DNA of 64,000 bases from Brachypodium distachyon. Taxonomy: Eukaryota; Streptophyta; Magnoliopsida; Poales; Poaceae. Below, piece by piece: positions 1 to 12,943 of this stretch. A model generated the notes under the pieces. The model did no database searches, was not told where the DNA came from, and saw only the letters and a list, made by a program, of their open reading frames with translations. A program made the translations under genes and the position numbers. The stretch covers positions 5,084,001 through 5,148,000 of the forward strand of contig NC_016133.3 in NCBI RefSeq assembly GCF_000005505.3, in the 5' to 3' direction. The stretch's first letter is position 1. Each line of letters starts with the position of its first letter.

Positions 1-1008
1 TGTGCCAGCCAGCCAGCCAACGATCTGAGGTATCGAACCACCAAGCTAAGATCCATCGTCTCCGCATCTCAAGTTCTGTGACGCCCACGCCCTCTTCTTC
101 CCCAGCCAACGCCACCGCCGGCTACACTCGCCTCCATCACCGGCCAGAGCTCGAGCTCCCATCCCCACCAAAGCGTCGGCCGCGTCGTCAACAATCCTCA
201 TCCCTTTCCTGCCTCACTTCGACCCCCTTGTATCCCCTCTTCCGGCGCGGAGATCCAGCACGGGCGCCGCGTGCGGAGCCTGATCCTCGACCTCCAGAGC
301 GAGCACGGCACGGGGCACGAAGGAGGCGGAAAGCAGCTGGCGGAGTGAGAAGGTGAGATGGCGGGAGGGAACCCTCTCCCTGCGGCATTTGTCGCATGGC
401 GATCGCTAGGGCGTCCATAGATTTGGGGAAGGTGGGACGCTCGCGTAGGGCAGCTGTAAGGATGGGGAACGGGTTTGAGCTCCGTGTTTCTTGTATGCTT
501 GCCAAATTTCGGGATACGGAAGCAGATGGGGCACGGGTTGGAGTTGCTACTCTTATTTGTTACTGGCAGTTGTCTGCACCATTCAAGATGAGATGCGACG
601 ATGTTGATTACCTGTCTTTCTTTTGTTCCGTGGAAATAGCTTGATGCCTTGATGACACACTATTGTTGGGCATCACCACTTCATATTGGAAGGATTGGTG
701 TAATCTCATGAAACTTTAGCCAGCTACAATTTGTTTCTGCTGTTCTCCCCTTCTTTCAGAAGCAATAAATTCAGTACTCCCTCTGATCCTAAATTGTTGT
801 CGAAATATTACATGTATCTAGACGTTTTTTAAGAATAGATACATCCATATTTGAGCAAATTTGAGTCAAGAATTTAGGATCAGAGGGAGTATTTGATATC
901 TAATGATTCCTGACATTAATTCGTTGCAAAATACTTTTGAGTACATTTTTCTATTGTTGTTTTGTTCTGAATGCATTGTTTTCTGACTGTTATTGTTGTA
1001 TTCAGTTC
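1..1008 (+). promoter_or_regulatory. 5' leader region of the YIF1 gene
   Basis: A GC-rich stretch at about 60-352 ends in a GTGAGA donor and looks like the untranslated first exon. The rest up to 1005 looks like a leader intron interrupted by a Stowaway MITE. The short open frames here show no recognisable family. The transcription start is inferred, not seen. Confidence 0.4.
777..889. mobile_element. Stowaway MITE in the YIF1 leader intron
   Basis: Inverted ends CTCCCTCTGATCCTAAATT and its near complement ATTTAGGATCAGAGGGAG are flanked by TA on both sides (775-776, 890-891). The 113 bp length and TA target-site duplication are typical of non-autonomous mariner-type Stowaway elements. Confidence 0.85.
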
Positions 1009-2144
1009 ATGGCAGCAATGAATAGTGATCTAGGTGGCTTAGCTGGTAGGCCTGCAAATCCACAACCAAATCATTTTGAGAGTGCCTTGTATGGTGCTGG
1101 ACCTGGATTGATCCGTACCGGACTAGGAGCATATGGAGAGAAGTTTCTTGGTTCGAGTTCTGAGTTTATGCAGAGCAATGTAGGTTTGCAACTTAATACA
1201 AGTTTCTTTTTAAGGATAATATTGGGGAACTAGCAAAGCTAAAACATCATTAAATTGTGTCAGATTACTCAATATTTGTCCAACCCTCAATACTACTTTC
1301 AAGTCAACAGCCAGTATGTGAGGAACAAACTGAAGATCATCTTCTCCCCTTTCTTTCACAGGGTAAGAGCTGCTGGCATTTATTTTCTTTCCCTGCAAGA
1401 TTTGCACGCTGTGAAGTCTCATAACATGCACATTGCTTTATTGTCTTCCTTAAGGGTCACTGGACAAGAATAACCGAACCAGTAGGAGGAAGGCTATCCT
1501 ACAAGCCTCCAGTTCAGGATATCAATGCACCAGACCTGTACATCCCTCTGATGGCGTTTGGCACCTACATTGTCATTGCTGGATATGCCTTGGGAGTTCT
1601 TGGAAGGTAAATACATTGTGAACCATTTGATGTCCTTATATCTACAAGTAGAGAAGAATTGCTACCAGCACTGTGGCAATGACTGCACTTCACATGAAAT
1701 AAATCCTCTAAAATGTGCATTGTAAAACCGTGATGCAGGTTTACCCCTGAGGCACTGAGCCTACAGTTCACAAGAGGTCTGCTTGGTTGGTTTCTGCAAG
1801 TCATCCTCATCAAAGGTCTGCTGTACTCCCTAGGAAATGGCGAAGCACCATTGCTGGACATTGTGGCGTACGCTGGATATGGATTTGCTGGCACGTCTCT
1901 TGCTATGCTAGCCCGCATCTTCTGGGGCTTCTCATACTATTTCATTATGCCGTGGTTCTGTATCTGCACTGGGGTGTTCCTTGTGAAGACCATGAAGAGG
2001 GTTCTTCTGGGTGGACCAAGGAGCTACGAGAGGCATCCGAGCCGAAACCACTACTTCCTGCTCTTTCTCGCGGCTGTGCAGTTCCCCATGCTGTTCTGGC
2101 TTGGTAACATCAGCGGTTGGTCTTCAGTCTCACGGGTCAGCTGA
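1009..2144 (+). CDS. YIF1: YIF1-family (Hrf1) ER-Golgi membrane protein
   Basis: Four coding exons at 1009..1179, 1264..1362, 1455..1606 and 1739..2144 join in frame to 275 aa, a usual length for YIF1. All introns are GT-AG. The start is the first ATG after an acceptor at 1004-1005. A 5' UTR exon probably ends at 352 (donor GTGAG), so a ~650 bp leader intron holds the MITE at 777. Residues 51-110 hold the conserved YIF1 signatures ([13 protein letters not shown], then GHWTRI and DLYIPLM). Four to five hydrophobic segments follow at about 118-140, 154-172, 182-200, 203-224 and 245-263. The family partners with Yip1 and Rab GTPases in ER-Golgi vesicle traffic; that role is family knowledge, not visible here. 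The C-terminal tail after GNISG is short. Family assignment is confident. Confidence 0.9.
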
Positions 2145-2401
2145 TGTGCAGGATATATAGACTTGTGGTTAACTTTTGCTGATGAAACTTCATAGTAGCT
2201 TACCTAATGCCTAGGCCATTTTAGGGGAATCTGGTACATCTATCTCTGGATAAACGGATGAAAGCACATGTAACTACCAGTTTTTGTTTTCTGTTGGAGG
2301 TGAACTATGGTCACTTGGGATAAGAGATAGATGAATTGCTACCTGTGCGATGGTTGTTTCAACTTCTTTTCCTTTCATTTTTTTGATAGTCTGATATATT
2401 A

Positions 2402-2524
2402 CTCGCTCAGATTCATAATAAGTGTCTTAGATTTAGTACAACTTTGTACCAAGTTAATCAGTGTCTCAGATTTAGTACAACTTTGTACTTAAGTTTGAGA
2501 CACTTATTATGAATCGGAGGGGAG
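2402..2524. mobile_element. Stowaway-like MITE downstream of YIF1
   Basis: Arms with ATTCATAATAAGTGTC on the left and GACACTTATTATGAATC on the right lie between TA dinucleotides. An internal ~40 bp segment (AGTGTCTTAGATTTAGTACA) occurs twice in direct orientation, so the element carries an internal duplication. Confidence 0.75.
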
Positions 2525-2529
2525 TATAT

Positions 2530-3568
2530 GTTTTTGGCCCCTTGTCTGTTGCTGCTTGGATGACATGTAGAGCACCTGATAACTTTGGTAATGTCGACAC
2601 TTTGCATCGTGAAGAGTGAGATGTCAACTGATAACTTTTTGTGATTCCAAAAGTTGCACCAAGCTTCAGTGAAGAAGCTCATAGGGAGGTAGAGCTGGCG
2701 ATGAAGCAGAGGTTAGGGCAGCACGCAAAGCCTTTGGTCATTTACCTTCCATTTGCATGTTGCTGCTCGATCCGTGATTACCCATTACACAACAAACAGC
2801 TGTACAGATAACATAATTTTCATTTTCAGTTAAGAAATACAATTTTCATTTTGATTGTATTGTGGGACCCCTCCTCCAAAGAGAAGAGAACCCTTCAAAA
2901 ATAAGCGTATGCTGCTTATTTGTGGCGTGCACACGGTATTCTTTAGTAAAAGGCGAAAGAATAGTTCGCTTTGTGCTCACCACGCAGCTGCGTGCCTCTC
3001 TCAGAGGAACCTGGGTGCTTTCTTATAAGGTCACTGGCGACTGCTCCTGCCGTGCGCAAGCGATGTGGGACTAAAACTCGACGGCAGGCGTGTCAAGAGC
3101 CTCAGGCGTCAGTGTTCGTGGGCCGAATTGGAAAACGCTATTGGGCCTGGGCCTTGGTATCTTGAAACACCATTCCGGGACCTACCCATGTACAGGTACA
3201 AAAGCCAAGATGCGAGCAACACATTCCTGTAATTTTCCTATGTACGCTGAAAGGGGACACTGGATCCTACACGGTGCATATACACCATCTAACCTTGAAA
3301 CCATCATGACCAACTTGACAATAGCCTAGATAAATAAATAAAACAGGGAGGTAACCATGGCCAGATAAAATAGCACATGTTACACAGTTATCGCCAAATT
3401 AGCACAACGCACAGATTGAAATGTTCCACAATTGATATACTGTAACAATATTCCGAGGTTCAACAATCCATGCTAAAATGGCTTATTTGTGATCCCGGTC
3501 GCAAACTCTGATAGGGAAAAATAAGAATGCAGCATCATACTCCAGAAGAAATGAGCACCAACAACTAA
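2530..3568. other. Intergenic stretch, nothing recognised
   Basis: About 1 kb separates YIF1 from F-box gene A. No conserved protein or repeat was recognised. The part nearest 3.3-3.57 kb resembles sequence downstream of F-box B (for example the CATCATACTCCAGAAGAAAT block), so it is probably the F-box 3' UTR or ancestral flank. Confidence 0.4.
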
Positions 3569-5090
3569 CTAGAACCATATGACCTCCGTCTCTTCAGGCT
3601 TTGTTTTCTCCTTCAGCAGCCTTCGCATTTTGCTAAACTCTCCAGCATCGCCACCTTTTGAGATTCTGAAGCGGAGCTTCTCCAGGCCAGTGGATAGAGC
3701 AGGTGCCAGATTCAGTTTGTAATTATGTTCCTTCCGTGTGGACAATAGACGAGGTACCTTTCCATTATTTTCTTCGCACACCTATATGGAAGGAAACATA
3801 TTTCTTCATAAACTCTTTAGCTGCAGCGCTATGCATCACAATTGTACAAAAATATCAGCAGATATTACGGGGCTTACCTTCCATTGATCCAAAGTAAGAG
3901 ATACCAAATTAGGAGCACGGTTAAGGAAATAAGCAAATGGCTGGTAGAAATCAGTGATCAACCATTCTCCAAGATACAAGCTGTTCAATTCGCCAAATGT
4001 TGGACCTTCAGTAGCTGGATTCTCCATCATATCCTGTACACACAACAATAAAAAGAAGGGAAATTAGAGTTAGGAATCCTAACTTAGGATAACTTCTAGA
4101 GTTCTATTCTACAGTAACACTGCAACATTGGTAAGAGCATTTTACCTGGAGAAGTAGATCAAACCTAAGTAACTCAAGATGCTGGGCGTTGCAAAGAGCA
4201 TTAAGAAAATCATGTTCATCCGAAGCAAGATGATTTTCTCCATCACCAGAAATATTCACCCAAGCACTCATCAGGGAAGGCATGGAGTCCAGCTTAACTC
4301 TTCCTGCAACATTTAACCTCAGGGAAACTACATTGGGGGCAAAGATATGTATCTCCTCGTAAGCGCAGGCAGTTATGGACAATATCTTCAAAGTGTCAGA
4401 TGATATCCTGGACTGAGCGAGCCCGCACCGGGCCAGATCGAGGTGTTCAAGTGCCGGGCACCCAGAGTTGAGTTTTTCCACCACAGATGAATCAGACAGA
4501 TTGACATAGTCAAGGCGCAGCTTCTTCAGGCGAGGGAGGCAGACAGACTTGGGCGATATGACGAGCTCCCAAGGCGACGTCACCGACAGGTCGATAGTCT
4601 CTACAGTTGCACAGTTGAACACGCAATCAGGCAGCTCCCAACCAGACAGGCCTCTATAGCTGCTGCTGTGGAGGGTGATCATGAGCACGCGGACGCCGCG
4701 GCTCATGACATGGCGCAGCCACCTGCGCTGGTACACGAAGTTGTTCTCGTCGTCGTTCTCCTCGTCGTCGGAGCTGCGCAGGCAGAACGTGTGCAGCTTG
4801 GCGTCCTCGCGGAGGAGGAAGAGCAGGTTTCCGAACTCCCTGGAGACGGATTCGTCCAGGGTGACGCTGGGCATGGACGCCCACAGGTGCCGCCATCGGC
4901 GCGACAGGAGGCTGCACTGTCCCACGGCCAGCCGCGGTCCAACGAAGCCCAGGATGCGGTGCAGGAGGTCGTCGGGGAGCGCGGTTAGTCTGTCGCGCTC
5001 CGGGGCCTCCAGCGCCGGCAAGGCCATCCTCGTCGACGCGCTTCGCCCGGACGAGCGCCTCCGCGCGCGCCCGCGGATCACAGGAGGCAT
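3569..5090 (-). CDS. F-box/LRR protein, paralogue A
   Basis: Three exons on the minus strand (5090..4146, 4033..3878, 3781..3569) give 437 aa with phase-0 GT-AG introns. The F-box lies at about residues 33-78 (RLTALPDDLLHRILGF, then LSRRWRHLWASMP), the SKP1-binding module of SCF ubiquitin ligases. Leucine-rich segments follow (VCLPRLKKLRL, FAPNVVSLRL). The last exon ends in a conserved tail, KTKPEETEVIWF, like an FBD-type C-terminus. The start is the ATG at 5090; the frame stays open upstream but only through a GTG. It is the most divergent of four same-strand paralogues in the window, the others at 26.5, 33.0 and 38.2 kb. The substrate is unknown. An alternative start is the internal Met at about residue 22. 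Confidence 0.85.
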
Positions 5091-5102
5091 TACGTCAAGC
5101 AC

Positions 5103-6026
5103 TTGGTGGGCGTCGCAGCGAACGAGATCATCTGGAACCTGAGTGGAGACCGAAGCACAGGATGCAACAATCGAATCAAGCGAGAACTAGTTTCCGCGGG
5201 AAGAAATCATAGACAGGAAGATTTGGGTGACCGGAGCCGCACACGCACCGTAAGACTCACCGCCGCCGTGCAGAGTCTCGTCGGCTTTTCGATCGCCCTG
5301 GTTTCGAAACTGAAATCCTACAAATTTGCGTGGATTGTTTTTTTTTAAGGATTTGCGTGGATTTTTTATGGAAACGAAGAAAAGGGAAACGGCGCCGGTG
5401 CCCTCGGCTACCACGTCGCTACGGTTTCAAAGGCAGCTTGGAATATTTTTGTTTGCATTTTTAAGTCGTAACCCTAGCACTGCCGGGCTCTCTCTCTTTA
5501 TTTTATTTTTGTGTTCTGTTTCCATAGAACCGGAATCCAAATACGAATCCATAAACTAATCTGCTGCAAAAATCTTGAGTGCAAAGGAGTTTTATTTGAT
5601 CGTAACTGAGAGAAAATTGAAAAAGAAGAAAAAGCAAGCCACAATTGCATTTTGCAGCCTTGTAGGTGTCGGCATGTACGGCTTTTAGAGCACTATTTGT
5701 TCAATTCATTTTGCTACGGAGTACAACAATTATTTGGGGATGCTTCACTGGTAAACTCCTAACTAACTGATTGATAATTATCACAAGAAAATACACCCTA
5801 GCGTTGGATCAAAGATGATCAGTCGTCTTTCTCAAAAAAAAAAGGATGATCAGTCGTCTAAATTCTCAGGTAACTGTAAACTCCTAACCAATTGATTGAT
5901 GAGTATTACAAGAAAATACACCCGTTGTTGGATCAAAGATGATACCAACTTAGAAGAGGAACCTTCACATATATATCATCCCATTCGTTCATCTCAGCTA
6001 GCAATCAATGCAGTGCGTGCAATAGC
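5103..6026. other. F-box A upstream region and tandem duplication
   Basis: The first ~400 bp is the promoter and leader side of F-box A. Two ~70 bp direct copies at about 5752-5820 and 5873-5941 (both with GTAAACTCCTAAC, ACAAGAAAATACACCC and GTTGGATCAAAGATGAT) flank a short A-rich spacer. No gene was recognised. Confidence 0.5.
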
Positions 6027-9000
6027 TTATGACCCATCTGCACCTTCAAGTCTGTTCAGCAAAAATACTGCAGTTAATAATTTGATTACACGAACAAACA
6101 AAATGAAACTACGAACAAAGGATGAATTGCCTCAAAATTCATGGTAGAAAATTAGCTAGTAAGCAAATAAGTCACTATTCCGGTTTCCGTAAAACAAGTG
6201 ATGTCTGAAAGAAACTAGTTTTCATTCCAGCAGCATATGCTGTTAAGGAAACTGTGGTAAATATGCAGGACAATAAACTAGTTAGATGACACCTGACAAA
6301 TATACTGTACCTCTGAATTCCTTCTCCAACTTCCATTCTGACAAAATTGGCTATTGTAACTTTAGAACCAATATTCTTTGACAAATCATTAAGCACGGTC
6401 TGAAAAGAATGACATCAAGAAGCTATCAGAGATCACAACTCACTGCATTACATCATCAAAGGAAAATGTTTACCAGCTTACCTTAATGTTTGTGCTGTCA
6501 TTGACAACATATTTTTGCTCCAAAAGCACAGCTTCTTCAAAGTACTTCCTCAATCGGCCTTCGACCATTTTCTCAATGGCCATTTGGGGTTTCCCAGAAC
6601 TTTCAGCCTAACATGTTACAGAACAGCATTTTATTTCATTTCTCAAGTAACTTGGCATGCACAATACAAGTTCACCTTCGTACTAAGTATGAATGTAGTC
6701 CATGTCTCTAGAATATATAACTGCTAAGTATCTAATTCTTGGAAATAAGCAGTGCACATGCTATCATGAACTAGAAATGAACCAAACAGTTCCACAGATG
6801 TCTTCCATTCCATGATTTCTCGCATCTAGAAATCACCCTGCTGTGATCAGGATCCCTTCCATTCTATGATCTCTCTCATCTCCAAAAGCTGGCCTGCTCT
6901 TCGCTGACATAAAAAAGATACGATGCATTCGCATGTTTCCTAGTTATGTTGATCCTAATGACTTAAGTAATATGTGCATTTGCTTCTCATATGTTCTTAG
7001 CCATTCTCAACTGGATCCTTCACTACTTTTTTTCTGTAAAGATAGCAAGGGAGCACTTAAATAACATTAATCTAAAGGTGCATGAGGCAAATCGTTCTAG
7101 TGCGGGATGAAAGAAATGTGTATCAGAACGAGGTACCTGAGTTCGGAGTACGTCACGCTCATTTTCTAAAGCTGCGGCTGGAACCAGTTCTTTTGATAAA
7201 AATAATGGCTTTGCTGCAACAATATGCATTGCAATAGATGAGCCAACTCTCTTGAGGGCATCAATGGGAGCATTGCTATCTTCGACTTCCAATGTGAGAA
7301 GTCCAGCCATGCGTCCCAAACCTGAAGTACATAAATTGTATCATCTAAATGGACAAGCAACTGATTTATTTTGTCAAAAACATAATTTGAAAGACCTTCA
7401 TATTATTAGAAGATAGAAGACAGGCTGTGACAGGAATCAAAGTAATAACAGAATCTGGCTGGCTCACCGAAGAGACCATGAGTAGGATTAATCAAATGTG
7501 CAAATTTATTGTACTACCAGGAGTACAAAAATGTAATTCTAATGTTTTCGTTTTACTTGATTGTGTATTGGTAGCCATTATTCAACAACGACTGTCAAAA
7601 TTGCAGTTCATCACGAGTACCCCTGCTGCCAATTTTAAAAATACTTACAACCATCAGCAGATAACCTAAGATGACAGACTAATGATTACGATCAAGGGGA
7701 GGTACAATGGAAAATCTAGTATGATGTCCAGTAGTCAAATTTCAGATGAAAATGACAATATAAACAAGCTGGGGACCAACAGCTCCATAATCAGTAGAAA
7801 CTTTTGTTGATTATTTTTAATCAAACTTAGCAGAAGAATGAAATATTAATTCTACGAAATATTATTGGTTAAACTCAAAGAGCTGAGATCTCATCTCATT
7901 ATTCACGTACCTGGCTGAGGACAAGTATGCAGATAAGATGAAACAACACCATGCCCACTTGTGGACAATATAAGACCTCTTCTGAACTTTACATTCTCCC
8001 CAACCATGGCAGCAACTTCTGTAACAGCACTTTGGACAGTTGCCTCCCCATTGAATTTTGGGTGATCGAGATTGATGCTCATGTTCTGTGAGATTGGAAG
8101 AAATGTATTATTTGTTGCATACGTGTCACTGGTAGCTGTATTTCAAATCTGATTTCTCCAACCAACTAATGGTTTGAGATACTCAGGTATATAAGATGAT
8201 AAGACTAGGTATGATTAATTGCCGAACAGATACAAGTGTTGTATGCACTACAACATCTGAAACAGATCCAAATTGTTACCCAAGTAATGTAGCAGAAATA
8301 AAAAGACGACCCAACCAAAAAAAAAACCGAGAAATTGTTCTTCCTCATTCGAAATAACTTGATACTTGTAACCAATACCAAAATAGCAGAAAAAGATGAT
8401 GGACCCTCCAAAGCATAACTTACAAATTAATTTTCTGAGCATATATATACGAAGTAAAAACATCGCAAGACATAAATGTCTTAATTGCAAAGCTACATCA
8501 GCTTTCTTATGTAAACTTCTGCTGACATTGCAAACCTTTCATTTCTACAATAATCAATATCTGCAAATTCGACTGTTGCAACTTGAAAACCCTTTCAGTG
8601 ATGGCAATAAAATCATTCTACAATTTTTGTCTTCTATTTAGCCAATATAACAATATGATCAAAAGTAACTTAACACTCTCTTACTTCATAAATCCCTTTG
8701 TAGTATTTATTTTTACTACTAAAAATTTGAAGGTTATTGAATGGTGCAGTTCTCCCATTCGTCATCAACAAAACCTCCTACCGTCCTTAAAAATCCATAA
8801 GAAAAAAGCAGATAATAAACTACCTTTCACACAAGTTAATTTCTAACGAAATTTATTCATGACCAAAGACTGAAGATCAACATTTGTTCCACATACTTTT
8901 CATCGCCCTCCAGCCCCACACCCCTTCAGTTTTCTAGTTGCCACCAGGAACAAGGCCTACCAGGACCCACCAGCTCTCCCTGATTGCTAGGCTCAATTTG

Positions 9001-10997
9001 GCTGCCAGTGGCATGATAGAATGATAGTGACACATGGCGGGCTGGTTGTCTGAGGGTGCTGCAGTACAGCAAACAGGTCAAGCATGGAGCGGAGCTGCAT
9101 CACGTGCTGCGCAGAGCTCGGCTGAATGTGATGGAGCCATGGGCATGCGGTAGGCTCAGCATGGCAATGAAGCCACGAGACAAAAAGGACCAGGGCACTA
9201 CAGGGCACCAAGGCCAAGTCAAGGGAACCACACAGGTTGAAGTTGCAATAGCGGCTCGACAAGCTGGGGTGATACAATTTCCTTTATGTTGAGCTAATTT
9301 ACAGAATCTAATGACTGTAAGGCTTAAAAGAGGTCCTAATATGCCACTACAATGCTGAACGCAAATTTGATCACAAAGTCTCTTTACATGGAGCCCAAGT
9401 CAATATAGAACATCATAACTTGAATCCAATAATTCAGAAACTTGTACGATCAAATCCAAATGTATTAATGCCAATGGTAGATTTAATGGTACTTCTGCTA
9501 ACGACACGATTAAACTATATTGAAGATTGATTATTGTAAATGTTGGGTGAGAAGATAGAAGGAAATTGACAATGGATGATCACTTACCTCCAAATATTCA
9601 GGGCCAAAAGGAAAAACCATTTCACCAGGAGTTTGGGTCGATAAAGCCATCTTTGCCAAAGATGAAGCCTGCATAGTAAATGGAAGGAAAAAAAAATGTT
9701 TGTAACCCTGTATCCATGTGAGAACAGAGATTATTTGTCCAATACAACACCAAAAGCATTAACATGCTGCAAAATAGCATTGCAAGGAGAAAGACTTCGA
9801 GAGTACAACTGCAACAGAGTTTGATGTTGCATCTCCTCAGATAAAGATAATCAAACATGAAAATCTACAGACTGGTTAACAAATGGGAAGAATTTGTGGA
9901 GGTTATCATTGCCATTTGATATAACAGAAGGTTAGAACTGACTTGATATATCTACATGCTCAAATACACAACAAATATAGCTCTTAGTATACCCAGCAAA
10001 AAGGAATCAGGGATGGCAGGAGAGAAAGTCAAAAAACCTCTTAAAGAAGAAATCAAGAAGCAAACAAAAACATATCAGGGGACTAATACTCAACATGTTG
10101 AACAACCATTAGCAGCTCATAATCTCGACTACAAAACTAAAGCTGAGACGAGGAGCATTTAGCATCCAACCCGTTTGTGAACAAAGGATGGAAACAACAT
10201 GCTGGAAAGTTAGCTGATAACCTCACTTTTGCATTTTATCATCTTTTTACTAAAATAAACTGATACTCGCCAATTCATGAAGAATGATTGTCCATATTAA
10301 ATAACAAGGAAACCAATTTTATAATTCCATGTACTCAAATTCAGGATATGAAAACCAAATAAACTTGCCTAATAATTCCTCTTAAGCCACTAATAAGGTT
10401 TTCTGTGAGAATGACACAACAAAAGTAACTCAGCTTTAATTATTCAGACAAAGTGAGAGTAAAACTAACCAGATGCTGGAAAACATCATTTCTTGCCACA
10501 AAATCAGTCTCACAGTTAAGCTCAACAATAGCAGCCCTTTTCTCGTCTTGTGCAATAGCTAGCAAACCTTCGGCAGCAGTCCGCGAAGATTTTTTGGCAG
10601 CAAGAACAACCCCTCTCTTCCTTAGGTCCTTCTGTGCAGCCTCTGAGAGAAGTCAACAGACTATGATGGGAGTAGAAGATATAAAGAAATATGGCAATTA
10701 AGTTGCTCTTGCAATGAGAAAGAAAAGCTAACCAATATCCCAATTGCAACTAGCTAGGGAAGCCTTGACATCTTTAAATGGAGCACTCGTTCTTATACGG
10801 AGTTGTTTAATAAGATTAATTTGCTCCGAAGCAGGCACTTCAGAGCTGAATCCCCTACGAAGCATGGCACCTTTTGGAGCATGACTGGTCAACATGTGAG
10901 TCTGAGATGTCACTGAAGAGTATCCCTGAGCAGCTTGTTGTTGAGAACGAAACAGAAGCCCTACAATGGGTCTTCTAGCACCTTGACCCCAAGCCAT
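6027..10997 (-). CDS. EFTS: Elongation factor Ts, mitochondrial
   Basis: Eight coding exons on the minus strand (10997..10733, 10642..10470, 9668..9588, 8085..7911, 7321..7137, 6607..6482, 6399..6311, 6051..6027) join in frame to 372 aa. The last exon is only 25 nt. EF-Ts is the guanine-nucleotide exchange factor for EF-Tu. Residues 1 to ~50 are Arg/Ser-rich and acidic-poor, as in a mitochondrial transit peptide. The N-terminal UBA-like domain follows ([29 protein letters not shown]). The TDFVARN nucleotide-exchange motif sits near residue 135, and the C-terminal lobe includes [16 protein letters not shown] and [12 protein letters not shown]. The start is the first ATG after an acceptor at 11019-11020. 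An upstream 5' UTR exon ending near 11532 is likely. The 5 kb gene is mostly AT-rich intron. The family call is very secure; the tiny last exon is inferred from frame and splice signals. Confidence 0.9.
8880..9300. other. GC-richer block inside an EF-Ts intron
   Basis: Within the 1.5 kb intron between 8086 and 9587 a ~400 bp block is clearly GC-richer than the rest and carries no splice-compatible EF-Ts sequence. It may be an inserted element. No terminal repeats or family were recognised. Confidence 0.25.
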
Positions 10998-11018
10998 TCT
11001 GAGGTTGTGCTGCACCAC

Positions 11019-11760
11019 CTATCAGATAGATGCAATACTTTTAGTAAAGCAATGAACATTTCCAGCAGCAATTTTTTTTTTCCAGTTAATAACACAAGTC
11101 CATTCTATCCACAAATCGTATACCCAGTTGAAACACGATGATTCCTGAACCTCTGTCTAGGTACACCTCAAGATGCTTTCCTCTTTGCTATTCTGTTGTG
11201 AGATCCCAGATTGGCTAGTGTAATCAATTCTCCTGCTGTATTCCATAGGTGGAGTTCTACTTCCAAATGCGACTTGATGCAAGTGCATGAAAGCAATCTT
11301 ACTTACCGCAAAAAACTGCAGCGCTGTCCAGAACACTTTCGATTTTTTCCCACTCCAAATGAATATTTGGCTAATGATAGGCTAGGAATAACAAATTTGC
11401 CAATGCGGAAACGACGCGGCCGTGCGGTGGATCTGCAGTGCGGAGACGATGCGGCCGTGCGGTGTAGCTGTACTCTATGAGCATAGCACGGGAGAGGCGA
11501 GAAGATAGGAGGAGTGAGGAGATAGACGCACCTCGAACTCCTGGAGGTCCAATGTCGACGACGCCCCGCCGCCCACCACCTAGGGTTGAGCGATTCGAGG
11601 AGGAGGGTAGAGCAGCACCGTCCGGTGGTGGAGGGAGAGAAGGTTGCGGCGGACGGCGGCGCTGCCTTCTGCGGCGGCGGTCGATCCGCCGAGAAGGAGA
11701 TATTGGGCTCGACCCTATTTGGATGATGAAAGGCTTTTCCGTTATTGGATCCTCAAGACC
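11019..11760 (-). promoter_or_regulatory. EF-Ts 5' leader and promoter side
   Basis: The minus-strand acceptor just upstream of the EF-Ts start pairs plausibly with a donor (GAG|GTGCG) at 11531-11532. A GC-rich block at about 11532-11700 would be the untranslated first exon. Open frames in this block look like GC-rich shadow frames, not protein-coding sequence. Confidence 0.45.
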
Positions 11761-12277
11761 AATGGGTCCATAGGGCCGACGGGCCGGCCCCCTTGCACGT
11801 GCGCTGGCAGGAAAGCATTGATACTCATCTTCACGTTGATGTGTGCATCTCATCTTCTAGTCTTCGCTCAAAAAAAAAATCTAATCTTCTAGTCTCATCT
11901 TCGAGGCCCGAAAAGAAAAGAAATGAACTCCCAGGTCAAATATGTTGACATCAATTCATTTAATGCTTATTTCGGAAATTCAAAATGTCATATGCAAACA
12001 GGATTTCCGATTCATGATTCGTTTTCACCGTCAGATTCGTATTGAGAGGGCTTTAAAACTAGATCTCGCTTGAAATCCATTTTTCTTGGCATGCAGTGAT
12101 GAAAGAGCGAGGGCATTTGGTTAGGGTGTTGAAGGCGAGAATGGTTGCTGCCTCTGCTCGATTGATGAAGATGACAGCGGATGGGAAGGAATGGCGTGTC
12201 GTCAGTTACAAAGGCGTTCCTGATGCTACTTCAACCGTCGTGGTCGCCTCCTATCGAGCCACATCCTCTGTTGCAGA

Positions 12278-12745
12278 TCCGAATGGCACCCGACGGGTTC
12301 GGGTGTGGGTATGTCTCAACCATACCCGTACCCGACGGTCCGACCCTCAACCGCTACCCGTACCCGTACCCGTGGTCGGTTATGAAATTTTACCCGCCAC
12401 CCGCCATGGGTACTATTTTTACCCGACCCGCTGTAACCTCAAACAACATTACACATGATTCGGTAAGAAGTGAAATCTTTACGAGGAAATGGAGAATTGG
12501 GCGGGGCTGCTGGGGAGATCTTCACCCGGATGGGAGCGTCTTCTTGACGATCTTGTCGCTGAGCAACTTAGATGCGGGTAGACGGGTATGGGTAGTCCAA
12601 TACCATACCCGTACCCACCATACCCGTCGAGTAGAAAATTTTACCATTTACATACCCGCGGCTATGTTTTTTTTACCATACCTGTATCTTAAACGGGTAT
12701 ATACCCGTTGGGTAGGCGAGTATCGGGTACCCATTGCCATCCGGA
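12278..12745. mobile_element. Non-autonomous hAT-type element, 468 bp
   Basis: The ends TCCGAATGGCACCC and (reverse complement) TCCGGATGGCAATG are imperfect inverted repeats. They are flanked by a perfect 8-bp direct repeat GTTGCAGA at 12270-12277 and 12746-12753, the target-site length of hAT elements. Both subterminal regions are packed with ACCCGTACCC / GGGTATGGGT motifs, reminiscent of the subterminal transposase-binding repeats of Ac/Ds-type elements. No transposase is encoded. Confidence 0.8.
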
Positions 12746-12943
12746 GTTGCAGATAGCAAGGGACGGCGGCATGGACGGTTGATGGGCCACCAAGTCGTCG
12801 TCATCGACCGAACCCAGTTTGGCTACGAGCAATCAATGCCAGACCCTACCGAGTGTTTGCGGAAAGCGAGCGTCGCGTGATGATTCGACTGATCTAGAGG
12901 AGAGGCGCGGCGGAGGACAAGCAGGAGATAAAACAACTTATGG

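Noticed and set aside
11371..11853. 160-aa minus-strand frame upstream of EF-Ts
   Set aside because: It overlaps the GC-rich presumed 5' UTR exon, has no recognisable domain, and its mirror frame is equally long. Composition explains it.
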